From JBGTBQ01 sp041749275 (GTDB taxonomy: Bacteria > Acidobacteriota > Blastocatellia > Pyrinomonadales > Pyrinomonadaceae), in assembly GCA_041749275.1 (NCBI GenBank), contig JBGTBQ010000183.1:1-39166 (forward strand): a stretch of DNA of 39,166 bases, written 5' to 3'. Numbering within the stretch: the stretch's first letter is position 1; each line of letters begins with the position of its first letter. Below, piece after piece: positions 1-7,817 of the stretch. The position numbers were made by a program, and so were the translations under genes. Below the pieces are notes generated by a model, which was given only the letters and a program-made list of their open reading frames with translations, searched no databases and was not told the DNA's origin.

Positions 1-1
1 G

Positions 2-538
2 GCAGGCGCACCCGCGCCCGCTGCCGCGGCGCCCCAGAGCGGCCCGCTCGGCGACGCCAAGATCGCGCTCATAGATACCGGCGCTTTCGCCGACGAGAAG
101 CAGGGCATCGCCCGCATGATCGTCGCCGTCAAACGCATCGAGACGCAGTTCGATCCGCTCCGCAAAGAGTTGCAAGGGCTGCGTACTCGCTACGACACGC
201 TGGTCAAGCAGATCAACGACACCAGATCGGTTGAGCGGCAGGACGTGCTTGCCAAGAAGGCTGAGGACGCCGAGACGCTGAAGAAGGAGATCGAGCGCAA
301 GAGCGAGGACGCGCAGGCGAACTACCAGAAGGCTTTGCGCGACGCTCTCCAGCCCGTCCAACAGGACATTCTCAAGGCGCTCGAAGTGTACGCCAAGGGC
401 CGCGGGATTACCGTCATCATTGACGCCGCGCAGGTGCCGATCCTGTACGCCACCCCGAACATGGACATCACCGCCGCCTTCATCACCGAGTACAACCAGC
501 GCAACCCGGCGACCGCCTCCGCCGCCACCCCGCGCTAG
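2..538 (+). CDS. OmpH/Skp-family periplasmic chaperone, 5' end cut by the window
   Basis: The frame is open from base 2 to the stop at 536-538, so the true start lies upstream. After an Ala/Pro-rich linker the visible part reads KIALIDTGAFADEKQGIARM, followed by a long charged helix (about residues 45-110, Lys/Glu/Arg-rich, coiled-coil-like). It ends with a short strand-turn segment (GITVIIDAAQVPILYA) and a final helix. This strand / long helical hairpin / strand plan is that of OmpH/Skp, the trimeric periplasmic holdase for outer-membrane proteins. The family is commonly encoded next to lpxD-fabZ-lpxA, and fabZ and lpxA follow here, which supports the call. An internal ATG at 116 would remove the first conserved strand and is unlikely to be the start. 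No lpxD lies between this gene and fabZ. Confidence 0.8.
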   Translation, partial: AGAPAPAAAAPQSGPLGDAKIALIDTGAFADEKQGIARMIVAVKRIETQFDPLRKELQGLRTRYDTLVKQINDTRSVERQDVLAKKAEDAETLKKEIERKSEDAQANYQKALRDALQPVQQDILKALEVYAKGRGITVIIDAAQVPILYATPNMDITAAFITEYNQRNPATASAATPR

Positions 539-549
539 GGATAAACATG

Positions 550-609
550 GTGACGAGTGACGAGTGACGAGCTAAGACAAACTGCTTGCTCGTCGCTCGT
601 CACTCGTCA
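550..609. repeat. Heptad-phased inverted repeat between skp-like gene and fabZ
   Basis: Three tandem copies of the 7-mer gtgacga (550-570) form the left arm. The right arm at 588-609 is the reverse complement of 551-572 with one mismatch in 22. The loop is 15 nt and AT-rich. The element fills the gap between the stop at 538 and the fabZ ATG at 620. It is one member of the element family described in the findings. No Shine-Dalgarno sequence is visible between the right arm and the fabZ start. Confidence 0.85.
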
Positions 610-619
610 TTATATTTTT

Positions 620-1072
<453 letters not shown>

Positions 1073-1075
1073 ATC

Positions 1076-1149
1076 AGAGGCGAGAGGCGAGAGGTGAGAG
1101 GCTGGTAAAGACATCCACACTAGCCTCTCACCTCTCGCCTCTCGCCTCT
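1076..1149. repeat. Perfect 28-bp heptad-phased inverted repeat in fabZ-lpxA gap
   Basis: Left arm 1076-1103 and right arm 1122-1149 are perfectly complementary over 28 bp, with an 18-nt loop. The left arm is built of gaggcga, gaggcga and gaggtga, a period of seven. The element begins 4 nt after the fabZ stop and ends 6 nt before the lpxA ATG, so it occupies the whole gap. In RNA it would be a very stable stem directly against the lpxA start, which has no visible Shine-Dalgarno sequence. Confidence 0.92.
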
Positions 1150-1155
1150 CGTCTT

Positions 1156-1935
1156 ATGTCAGTCACGATTCATCCCACCGCCGTCGTCAGCCCGCGCGCC
1201 GAGATCGGACGCGGTTCGACCATCGGCCCCTACACCATCGTCGGCGACGAAGTGCGTTTGGGCGAATGCGTGCAACTCGACTCGCACTGCGTCATAGACG
1301 GGCGCACCGAGATCGGCGACGACACGCACGTCTTCCCCTTCGTCTCGATAGGTCTCGCGCCGCAGGACTTGAAGTACCGGGGCGAGCCGGCGGAGACGCG
1401 CATCGGCCAGCGCAATAATATTCGTGAGTTCGTCACCGTCCATCGCGGCACCGAGGGCGGCGGGATGCTCACGGCAATCGGCGACGACTGCCTCATCATG
1501 GCGCAGGCGCACATCGCGCACGATTGCATCATCGGGAATCACGTCATCATGGCGAACGCCGCCACGCTCGCCGGCCATGTCATCGTAGAGGACGGCGCGA
1601 ACATCGGCGCTTATTCGGGCGTCCACCAATTTTGCCGCGTCGGGCGCGAGGCATACATCGGTGGCTACTCGGTCGTCGTCAAGGACGCGCTCCCCTTCGC
1701 GCTCACCGTCGGCAATCATGCCAAATGCTACGGCCTCAACACCGTCGGCATGAAGCGCCGCCAGTATCCGCCCGCGACCATCGAAGCCCTGCACCACGCC
1801 TTCCGCCTTCTGCTCGCATCGAAACTCAACACCACGCAGGCGCTCGACAAGATTCGTGATGAGGTTCAAGGCTCGCCGGAGGTTGAAGAACTCGTCCGCT
1901 TTATTGAAACTTCGGAGCGCGGAGTCGTCAAATAG
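1156..1935 (+). CDS. lpxA: UDP-N-acetylglucosamine acyltransferase LpxA
   Basis: First step of lipid A synthesis: transfer of a 3-hydroxyacyl chain from ACP to UDP-GlcNAc in the cytoplasm. The 259-residue protein has left-handed beta-helix hexapeptide repeats over about residues 5-190 (IHPTAVVSPRAEIGRGSTIG and similar) and an alpha-helical C-terminus. The segment AHIAHDC contains the His that matches the catalytic base of LpxA, and HQFCRVGREAYIGG and LPFALTVGN are further family signatures. An in-frame extension to 1069 would translate the inverted repeat, so the ATG at 1156 (MSVTIHPTAVV) was chosen. The gene is third in the lipid A block, and lpxI follows after one intervening ORF. Confidence 0.95.
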   Translation: MSVTIHPTAVVSPRAEIGRGSTIGPYTIVGDEVRLGECVQLDSHCVIDGRTEIGDDTHVFPFVSIGLAPQDLKYRGEPAETRIGQRNNIREFVTVHRGTEGGGMLTAIGDDCLIMAQAHIAHDCIIGNHVIMANAATLAGHVIVEDGANIGAYSGVHQFCRVGREAYIGGYSVVVKDALPFALTVGNHAKCYGLNTVGMKRRQYPPATIEALHHAFRLLLASKLNTTQALDKIRDEVQGSPEVEELVRFIETSERGVVK

Positions 1936-1962
1936 ACTTTCCACTTACCACCGGAGGACGCC

Positions 1963-2565
1963 ATGCTTAAGTTTGTGTCATGCGTTATCTTTACGCTGAT
2001 GTTCTCATCAGTTGCGCTTGCCACGGGCCAAGAACCGGATGTCCTCATCTATCAAGGCAAAACCTATAATCTATTTTCCAACCCGCTGGAGTCCTTCTAT
2101 AAAAATGAGGATGAGCGGCCTGCCTTCAAGGTCGCGCCGAATGTTCTTTCAAGTACGAGCAATTGGCGCGGGTATGTGGCGACTTGGGAGATCAGAGGCG
2201 ACTTGTTGTATCTGACGAACATAGATTCCTGGATTTGCAATTTTCAGGAGTTCATAGCTAAGAAGTGTAAGAAAGCAGACCTGAAAGAGATGTTCGGCGA
2301 GAAATATGGAGACGGTAGAGTGTTGGCCGATTGGTTCTCGGAAGAACTGCGTGTGCCGGACGGCAAAATGCTTGAGTACGTTCACATGGGATATGGCTCC
2401 GTGTACGAAAGAGAGATTGTTATTTCGGTAGAGAAGGGTAAGGTCATTAAAACGTTCGTCATTGATAATCGGAAAAAGAAGCGCTCCTCAAATCTCGATC
2501 TTCAGCGGAAAGAGTTGGAAAATCTTAAGAACTCGCCGACAGGTAAGCGGAAAACAAGTCAATAA
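1963..2565 (+). CDS. Secreted hypothetical protein, low GC, within lipid A block
   Basis: A 200-residue protein with an N-terminal Sec signal peptide (MLKFVSCVIFTLMFSSVALA, cleavage probably after ALA). The start is well supported by GGAGG about 6 nt upstream. The mature part is hydrophilic with aromatic-rich strands (WRGYVATWEIRGDLLYLTNI), two Cys near residues 88 and 98 that could form a disulfide, and a very basic C-terminus. I recognise no family. Codon use is clearly different from the neighbours, with many AAA, ATA and A/T-ending codons. It sits between lpxA and lpxI with 5 nt to lpxI, so it would be co-transcribed, but the composition suggests later arrival. A role in the envelope is only inference from secretion and position. 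Confidence 0.75.
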   Translation: MLKFVSCVIFTLMFSSVALATGQEPDVLIYQGKTYNLFSNPLESFYKNEDERPAFKVAPNVLSSTSNWRGYVATWEIRGDLLYLTNIDSWICNFQEFIAKKCKKADLKEMFGEKYGDGRVLADWFSEELRVPDGKMLEYVHMGYGSVYEREIVISVEKGKVIKTFVIDNRKKKRSSNLDLQRKELENLKNSPTGKRKTSQ

Positions 2566-2570
2566 TCAGA

Positions 2571-3389
2571 ATGCATTACGGCTTAATCGCGGGCAACGGC
2601 AAGTTCCCCTTCCTCGTCGTCGAAGGCGCGCGGCGCGCGGGTGTGCAGCTCGCGGTCGCGGCGATTCGTGAAGAGACCGACCCGGCAATTGAGCGCGCCG
2701 TGGCCGCGGCGGACGGGCGCGTCGCGTGGGTTGGCATCGGTCAACTCGGCAGGATGATTCGCTTTTTCAAGCGCGAGGGCGTGGAGCGTGCGATCATGGC
2801 GGGGCAGGTCAAGCACGTGCAGATTTTCAGTGGGGCGCTGCCGGATTTACGGATGCTTAAGATGCTCGTCTCCTTGCCGCGCCGCAACACGGACGCGCTC
2901 ATCGGCGGCGTCGCTCAGGAGTTAGCGCGCGAAGGCATCGAGCTGATTGATTCGACCTACTTCCTGCAAGACCAACTGCCGACGGAAGGCGTCTTGACGC
3001 GCCGCGCGCCGGACGAGCGCGAGCGCGGCGACATCGAATACGGTTTGGAAGTCGCGCGCGAGATTGCGCGGCTCGATCTCGGCCAGACCATCGTCGTGCG
3101 CGCGCGCGCCTGCGTCGCCATCGAAGCGATGGAGGGCACGGACGCCGTCATCCATCGCGCGGGCGAACTCGCGCGCGGTCGCCTCACGGTCGTCAAGGTC
3201 GCCAAACCGAATCAGGACATGCGCTTCGACGTGCCCGTGGTCGGCGTGCCCACTATCTCGGCGATGGTCGAGGCGGGCGCGACCTGTCTCTGCATAACCT
3301 CCGGCAAGACGCTCATGTTCGACCGCGAAGAGATGATCCGCCTCGCCGAAAAGCATCGCTTGTCGGTCGTCGCCGCGCCGCCCGTCTGA
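2571..3389 (+). CDS. lpxI: UDP-2,3-diacylglucosamine pyrophosphatase LpxI
   Basis: LpxI (DUF1009 family) hydrolyses UDP-2,3-diacylglucosamine to lipid X and UMP, replacing LpxH in many non-gamma-proteobacterial lineages. The 272-residue length is typical. The N-terminal start MHYGLIAGNGKFPFLVVEGA and the C-terminal block KPNQDMRFDVPVVGVPTI, with its conserved Asp residues, are characteristic. So is the segment IMAGQVKHVQIFSG. It is the last gene of the lipid A block. Its stop codon TGA (3387-3389) lies at the outer edge of a large inverted repeat shared with the convergent gene. No lpxB, lpxD or lpxK is present in the window. Confidence 0.93.
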   Translation: MHYGLIAGNGKFPFLVVEGARRAGVQLAVAAIREETDPAIERAVAAADGRVAWVGIGQLGRMIRFFKREGVERAIMAGQVKHVQIFSGALPDLRMLKMLVSLPRRNTDALIGGVAQELAREGIELIDSTYFLQDQLPTEGVLTRRAPDERERGDIEYGLEVAREIARLDLGQTIVVRARACVAIEAMEGTDAVIHRAGELARGRLTVVKVAKPNQDMRFDVPVVGVPTISAMVEAGATCLCITSGKTLMFDREEMIRLAEKHRLSVVAAPPV

Positions 3390-3520
3390 GAGGACGGGGC
3401 GAGGGGGCGAGGGGGCGAGGGGGCGAGGGGGAGAAGAGAGAAAGAGGGAAGATGAGAGGCACGCTGCTTCTCATCTTCCCTCTTCGCCTTGTCTCCCCGT
3501 CGCCCCCTCGCCCCGTCTCA
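3387..3520. repeat. Long GA/CT inverted repeat filling a convergent gene junction
   Basis: The left side holds four tandem copies of an 8-mer (gggggcga type, about 3398-3431) and then a GA-rich stretch. The inner stem 3442-3457 pairs perfectly with 3469-3484, 16 bp. The outer arms (ggacggggcgaggggg and its complement near 3500-3517) pair imperfectly. The element spans the whole gap between lpxI (+) and the M1-like gene (-), and both stop codons lie in its outer edges, giving TGAga...tcTCA symmetry. It could terminate transcription from both sides. It has period 8 rather than 7. Confidence 0.88.
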
Positions 3521-5683
3521 GTTCGCGCCGGTGCTGGCCTGCTGCGCGCTGGCCTTCGGGTCGTAGGGCGTCTTGATGAACTCCTGCGCGATCTTACGCG
3601 CGTTGTCGAATTCGATGTCGGTGTCAACGGCCTTCTTGTATTCGTTGACGGCGCGGGCGCGGTCGCCCTTCGCGTCGTAGGCGTTGCCCATCTTGATGTG
3701 CGCCCACGCTTCGATCCAAGTGGGCCGCAAGCTTCCCTGAAGCGCCGCCTTGAAGTTGTCAATCGCCGGGTCGTAGTTGCGCTGTTCGAGGTAGATCAGA
3801 CCGAGGTTGTAGTAGACCCACGAGTTCGACTTGTCGAGCTTGAGAGCCTCTTCAAGCTGGCGCTGCGCTTCGAGATACTGGCCCTCGCGGAACAGTTCAA
3901 GGCCGCGCCGCGCGACGACCGAGACGCGCAGTTCTTCGGAGGTGTGCAGCACCTTGTGGTTCGGGTCAATGATAACCTCAAGCGGCTTGCCCACGGACTC
4001 GAAGTCGAAGTCCTCGCTGCGGTCGGCGACGAAGATGGTCGTCGAAGCGTCATCGCCTTCGGCGCGGAGCGACACGTCAACGGGCAGGCGCAGATTCTCC
4101 GTGTTCTGCTTGACCGTGCCGCGCGCGCGGAACTTGCCGCCGCGCGTGCGGATGATCTGATACTCGGAGGTAAATTCCGGCACGCCCGTTCCTTCGACCC
4201 AGCGCGCGAAGAAGTAGCGCATGTTCTCGGCGGCGACGGTCGTCGTCAGCCGCTCGAAGTCGTCAATCGAAGCGTTTTTGCCACGGTTCTCGTTGAAGAA
4301 GCGGCGCATCAATTCGTCGAACTTGCCCGCGCCCAAACTTTCGCGGAGCATCCGGAAGACCATCGCGCCCTTGTAGAAGACGACCGCCTGATAAGCCGCC
4401 GACTGATCGTCGAGCGTCGAGGGCGCGCGCGCAATCGAAGCGGCCTGCTCGAACATCAGCGCCCGCTCCAGCATGTCGCGCTGTACGGTTTCGAGCGCCG
4501 TGCCCTGCAACTTCGTCTCGCGCAGGGCAAACGAACTCCACTCCGCCAACCCCTGCGAGAGCCATGCATCGTCGAACGTCTTGAGGCCCACCGTGTGGCC
4601 CCACCACTGGTAAGCGAGTTCGCGCTGGAGGCGTTCATCCAAAGCCTGCTGCTGGCTCGCGCCAGCGCCGAAGAAGCGCGCCGACAGAAACTGCATACCG
4701 GGCGCGGCGTAGGCGTCGAGGCTCTCGTCGTCAATCTGCGCGACGACGAGGCGCGTGCCCATGATGGGCTGACCGTATTTGCGCGTGTAAAAGTCGAGCG
4801 CCGAGCCGATCAGTTGCCCGTAGGGTTCGACGAAGCGCTCGCTGCCGGGCAGGACGTGAAACTGGATGTCGAAGTTGCCTATGCGGAGCGTCCGCGTCAC
4901 GTAACGCGCGGCGGCGAAGTTGCCGATGAGCGCCGGCTCGCGCTGCACGAAGCGGTAAGCGGCCTTCGCCCCGCGCGCCTGCGGCGTGACCGCTTGGTCG
5001 CTGGCGCCCGCGACCATGTAGCCGGCGGGCACGGTGATCGTCATCTCCGAAGTCGCGCGGTCGGCGGCGTAATCGTGAAAAGGGAACCAGCGCGCGGCGT
5101 ACATGAGATAGGAAAGGTCTGTGCCGACGAAGGCCAGACGCTTCGACGCGAGCGGCCCGCCTTCGGGCGTCACGAGCGCGCCCGACCAGCGGAAGCGCAA
5201 CGTCTGCGGCTGACCGGCGCGCACAACCTCGCCGAGGTCAACACGCACGCTCGGCCCCGTCGTGTCGTAGCCGGCGGCGTCCTGCACGAAGTTCGTGAGG
5301 GGCTTGCCATTGCGCTCGATGGAGTCAACCTTCAGCGAGCCGTTCAACTCGAAGACGACCGAGCGCGTGTTGTCGAGCGGCGTGAAGACGACATCGCCCA
5401 CGGCGTTCAACTGGTGCTGGTCGGGCACGAGTTCGGCCTCGATGCGGTAGTGGGTCACGTCGAAGCGCGCGCGCCCGCCGGGCGGGAGCGGCGTCTCGCG
5501 TATCTGGACGGGGGCGGGCGTCGGCTGCGGGGTCGGCGTCGGCGAAGGCGTCAGCCCTTTGCGCGGCGGCTGCTGTTGCGTCCCTCGCCGCGCGGGCCGG
5601 CGATCCTGAGCCGAGAGCGTCAATGCATTAGAGCCGGCGAGTAGAATTATCAATAACAGGGAGCAGTTCAAGAGTTTCTTCAT
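3518..5683 (-). CDS. Secreted peptidase M1-fold protein without zinc ligands, with TPR tail
   Basis: A 721-residue protein. A signal peptide covers residues 1-25, and a Pro/Thr-rich linker runs from 45 to 66. A peptidase M1-type N-terminal beta domain spans about 70-265, the thermolysin-like domain about 275-540, and TPR-like helices 594-690. Where M1 enzymes have HEXXH-(18)-E, this protein reads RELAY at 354-358 and WLSQG with Gln377. His, His and the distal Glu are thus replaced by Arg, Tyr and Gln, at exactly conserved spacing and within otherwise normal context (QWWGHTVG, AWLSQGLAEWSSF). I checked codons 354-358 on the complementary strand and they read as stated. It is therefore probably not a metallopeptidase but a binding or scaffold protein of the periplasm or cell surface. 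The ORF is intact, so it is not a decaying gene. Confidence 0.85.
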   Translation of the reverse strand: MKKLLNCSLLLIILLAGSNALTLSAQDRRPARRGTQQQPPRKGLTPSPTPTPQPTPAPVQIRETPLPPGGRARFDVTHYRIEAELVPDQHQLNAVGDVVFTPLDNTRSVVFELNGSLKVDSIERNGKPLTNFVQDAAGYDTTGPSVRVDLGEVVRAGQPQTLRFRWSGALVTPEGGPLASKRLAFVGTDLSYLMYAARWFPFHDYAADRATSEMTITVPAGYMVAGASDQAVTPQARGAKAAYRFVQREPALIGNFAAARYVTRTLRIGNFDIQFHVLPGSERFVEPYGQLIGSALDFYTRKYGQPIMGTRLVVAQIDDESLDAYAAPGMQFLSARFFGAGASQQQALDERLQRELAYQWWGHTVGLKTFDDAWLSQGLAEWSSFALRETKLQGTALETVQRDMLERALMFEQAASIARAPSTLDDQSAAYQAVVFYKGAMVFRMLRESLGAGKFDELMRRFFNENRGKNASIDDFERLTTTVAAENMRYFFARWVEGTGVPEFTSEYQIIRTRGGKFRARGTVKQNTENLRLPVDVSLRAEGDDASTTIFVADRSEDFDFESVGKPLEVIIDPNHKVLHTSEELRVSVVARRGLELFREGQYLEAQRQLEEALKLDKSNSWVYYNLGLIYLEQRNYDPAIDNFKAALQGSLRPTWIEAWAHIKMGNAYDAKGDRARAVNEYKKAVDTDIEFDNARKIAQEFIKTPYDPKASAQQASTGAN

Positions 5684-5928
5684 CGCTGGTTTCCTATCAG
5701 TGAGGCGGTGCGCCCGCCAAAAGCTTTGCGAAAACTGTGTGGAAGATTATAACGCCGCCTTCTCATCCGGAACACCGACCGTGGCGGCCCGACGAAACTT
5801 CTTCGGCGCCGCGGGTTGCTAAAGACGGCGCGCCGGTGCGAAAAAAAACGACCGCGAGCCTCCTTTTACGGCAGCTTTTTGATGCATTGCGGAGCCGTCG
5901 CCGTTGTACGCCGTCGCCGGGCGAACGC

Positions 5929-5957
5929 TTGACAGGCCGCGCGACGCGCGTTCATGC
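5929..5957 (+). promoter_or_regulatory. Possible promoter for the thioesterase gene
   Basis: An exact TTGACA (5929-5934) is followed after an 18-bp spacer by a weak -10 (CATGCT, 5953-5958), 46 bp before the ATG at 6004. The -10 match is poor, so this is tentative. The rest of the 320-bp divergent gap 5684-6003 contains no gene I can support. The open frame back to 5737 has no family similarity and is probably non-coding. Confidence 0.25.
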
Positions 5958-6003
5958 TCCGGACGAAGCTTTTATCATCTTCCGAAACATTATTCGTAAA
6001 ACC

Positions 6004-6426
6004 ATGAACTCCTACGACAACCCCGCCATCCGCATCACGCTGCTGCCGCGCGACACCAACCCGCAGGGCACCATCTTCGGCGGCATCATCTTAAGCTACA
6101 TTGACATCGCCGGCGCGGTCGAAGCCCACCGCCGCACCAGCATCGAACGCTTCGTCACCGTCGCCATGCGCGAGGTCGTCTTCCACGAACCCGTCTACGT
6201 CGGCGACCTCGTCAGCTTCTACGCCGAGACCCTCCGCATCGGCACAACCTCCATCACCGTCCGCGTCGTCGTCGAGGCCGAGCGCTACGGCGGCACTTCC
6301 GAGCGAATCAAAGTCACCGAGGCCGAGGTCGTCTACGTCGCCGTGGACGCGAACCGGCGGAAGATGAAGATCAACAAAGAACTCGTCAAAGACCTCGCCA
6401 ACGTCGAGTCGCACGAGACCTCTTGA
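6004..6426 (+). CDS. Acyl-CoA thioesterase, YciA-like hot-dog fold
   Basis: A 140-residue single hot-dog domain. The sequence ITLLPRDTNPQGTIFGGIIL followed by a helix with YIDIAGAVEAHRR is the acyl-CoA thioester hydrolase pattern (YciA/BACH type), with the N..G.IFGG segment and the downstream Asp in the active-site region. FHEPVYVGDLVSFYAE is the second family signature. It would hydrolyse acyl-CoA to free acid and CoA in the cytoplasm. The start at 6004 is chosen because the longer frame from 5737 codes for unrelated low-complexity residues. There is no operon partner. A link with the CoA catabolic cluster 16 kb downstream is possible but not shown. Confidence 0.85.
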   Translation: MNSYDNPAIRITLLPRDTNPQGTIFGGIILSYIDIAGAVEAHRRTSIERFVTVAMREVVFHEPVYVGDLVSFYAETLRIGTTSITVRVVVEAERYGGTSERIKVTEAEVVYVAVDANRRKMKINKELVKDLANVESHETS

Positions 6427-6523
6427 GGTCGTCAGTGAGGGGTGAGCACTAACAGCATCTCACTTGAAACCGCGTACCGCGCATTTTCCTTGCTCCGCCA
6501 AAACCATCGAGGACGACGCCGGC

Positions 6524-6734
6524 ATGAAATCTTATCTTCGCCGCATCCTTCTTTTCATCTTACTTCCACTTTTTCCGGCTCATGCACAGACGACGGCGGA
6601 CACCGCGCTTCTCAAAAAGATCAACGGCATCAGGGCGTAGACAACCACGCGCACGTGACGAGCGCGCCGTTGAGTTGGCGCGCATGGTGTTGCGAGAAAA
6701 CGCGGCGAGATTGTATGGATGGGACGTGAAGTAG
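6524..6734 (+). pseudogene. Amidohydrolase remnant: ends kept, middle deleted, frameshifted
   Basis: Three pieces of one secreted amidohydrolase appear in three frames. Frame A (6524-6640) gives a signal peptide and start, MKSYLRRILLFILLPLFPAH then AQTTADTALLKKINGIRA and a stop. Frame B, from 6634, continues as GVDNHAHV, the D-x-H-x-H metal motif of amidohydrolases. Restoring one G in the run at 6633-6635 joins A to B. Frame C (6660-6734) ends with ERAVELARMVLRENAARLYG-WDVK, the usual amidohydrolase C-terminus (NAARLYGW). Roughly the whole catalytic barrel between B and C is missing. This is seen directly; the family name rests on the HAH and NAARLYG motifs. Confidence 0.65.
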
Positions 6735-6774
6735 CGGCGCATCCTTTCGCCAGAAGTGTCTCGACTCTCCTCCT

Positions 6775-7560
6775 TCAACCGGCGTCTTGCGGCGGCAACC
6801 AGTGCCCGTCTATGAACTCCAGTTCGAGGCACGGCCCGCCGCCCGCATCGAGCGACTGGCCGCGCACAATCGCCACGACCATGAAATCACCGCGCGGAAT
6901 CGTGAGGCGCACGTAGCGCCCGCGCGCGGCTTCGAGAGTGGTGTGGACGGAGGCGCCGTGGCGGCTGATGCTCTTCGTCCGTGTCTCCTCGCGCGCGGCG
7001 ACCTCACCCTCCTCATCGAGCAGTTCGAGCGAGACTTCGTAAGCGACTTCGGAGATGCTCTCGTCGCGCCCGCCGTCCGCACGCGGCGACGCGCGCCCCG
7101 CGACCATGCCGGCCTCCTCGCCGAAGGTTATCTCGCGGACGTGCCACATCTCTTCGTTGTCAGCCGCGTGTGCGATTTCGTAATGCGTGGACGGGTCTTT
7201 CAGATAGCTGGCCGGTGGGTGCTTACCGATGAACGCGACCCCAGCTTCAAACCGCGGCGATTGCGACGCGCCGGCGCCGTGTAAAGTGTAAGTCCTGACA
7301 TTACACACGAGCGCCCAGACGTGGTACTCCGGGGCATCGAGGTCGTAGCGGCGCAACTGTTTGGGCATCACCATTGTCAGGCGGAGCAGGCGGCCCGACT
7401 TGACCGGGCGCGAGACGGCGAAGCGCGCGCCGAGCCGCGTCACGTCAAGCAGGCGAGTCTCCTCCGCCCACTTGCCGGTGTCGGCTTGATAAAAAACCTG
7501 CACCGTCAGCCCCAGCCTGAGCCGCTTCTGACCGCGTCTTAACTCGATGTCGTATTTCAA
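6775..7560 (-). CDS. Double PilZ-like domain protein
   Basis: A 261-residue soluble protein. The first half has RRGQKR followed about 30 residues later by LDVTRLGARF. The second half has a strand pair and then KSISRHGASV. Both resemble the PilZ pattern RxxxR ... (D/N)x(S/T)xxG, which binds c-di-GMP, although the second copy lacks a clear RxxxR. Cytoplasmic signalling is likely, and a diguanylate cyclase/phosphodiesterase is encoded 4 kb away. The start is TTG at 7560 with AAGGA just upstream. No better start lies nearby. PilZ assignment is by motif only, and one or both domains may be non-binding. Confidence 0.65.
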   Translation of the reverse strand: MKYDIELRRGQKRLRLGLTVQVFYQADTGKWAEETRLLDVTRLGARFAVSRPVKSGRLLRLTMVMPKQLRRYDLDAPEYHVWALVCNVRTYTLHGAGASQSPRFEAGVAFIGKHPPASYLKDPSTHYEIAHAADNEEMWHVREITFGEEAGMVAGRASPRADGGRDESISEVAYEVSLELLDEEGEVAAREETRTKSISRHGASVHTTLEAARGRYVRLTIPRGDFMVVAIVRGQSLDAGGGPCLELEFIDGHWLPPQDAG

Positions 7561-7678
7561 TGTCCTTGCGCCGACCGCACAGCCGGCCTCCTCGATTGCT
7601 GCCCGGCGATTCGCCTTCTCAATCTTACAAACGCACAGAGGGTTTGAGAAGCTGGAACGCCGGTCGTGCGTGTCCTGC

Positions 7679-7804
7679 CAGCAATTCTCGGTCAGCGCGT
7701 AAGCTCTTTACAGATGCGAGTTAAGCTTTCGAGTTTTTGCGCTTCTTTTGAACCATGATCCAATGTTTTCATAGACTTACGTTATTCCTGACCGAGAATT
7801 GCTG
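7679..7804. mobile_element. MITE, 126 bp, 17-bp perfect terminal inverted repeats, 9-bp TSD
   Basis: The left terminus cagcaattctcggtcag (7679-7695) and right terminus (7788-7804) are perfect inverted repeats of 17 bp. The element is bracketed by a perfect 9-bp direct repeat gtgtcctgc (7670-7678 and 7805-7813), the expected target-site duplication. The 92-bp interior is AT-richer than the surroundings and has no ORF. The perfect TSD points to a recent insertion. It lies 13 bp beyond the stop codon of the TPR gene. A 9-bp duplication fits IS4- or IS1-type transposases, but the termini differ from those of the IS at 36191, so the mobilising transposase is not in this window. Confidence 0.85.
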
Positions 7805-7817
7805 GTGTCCTGCTCTT

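Noticed and set aside
3452..5644. 730-codon open frame opposite the M1-like gene
   Set aside because: It lacks any domain pattern, and its residues are those expected from the complement of a GC-rich gene. The opposite strand has a signal peptide, M1 fold and TPR.
5737..6003. N-terminal extension of the thioesterase
   Set aside because: The extension is low-complexity and unlike the family. The ATG at 6004 starts the hot-dog domain exactly.
7679..7804. Kinship of the MITE with the IS at 36191
   Set aside because: The terminal repeats cagcaattctcgg and gtacaggacaaaa are unrelated.
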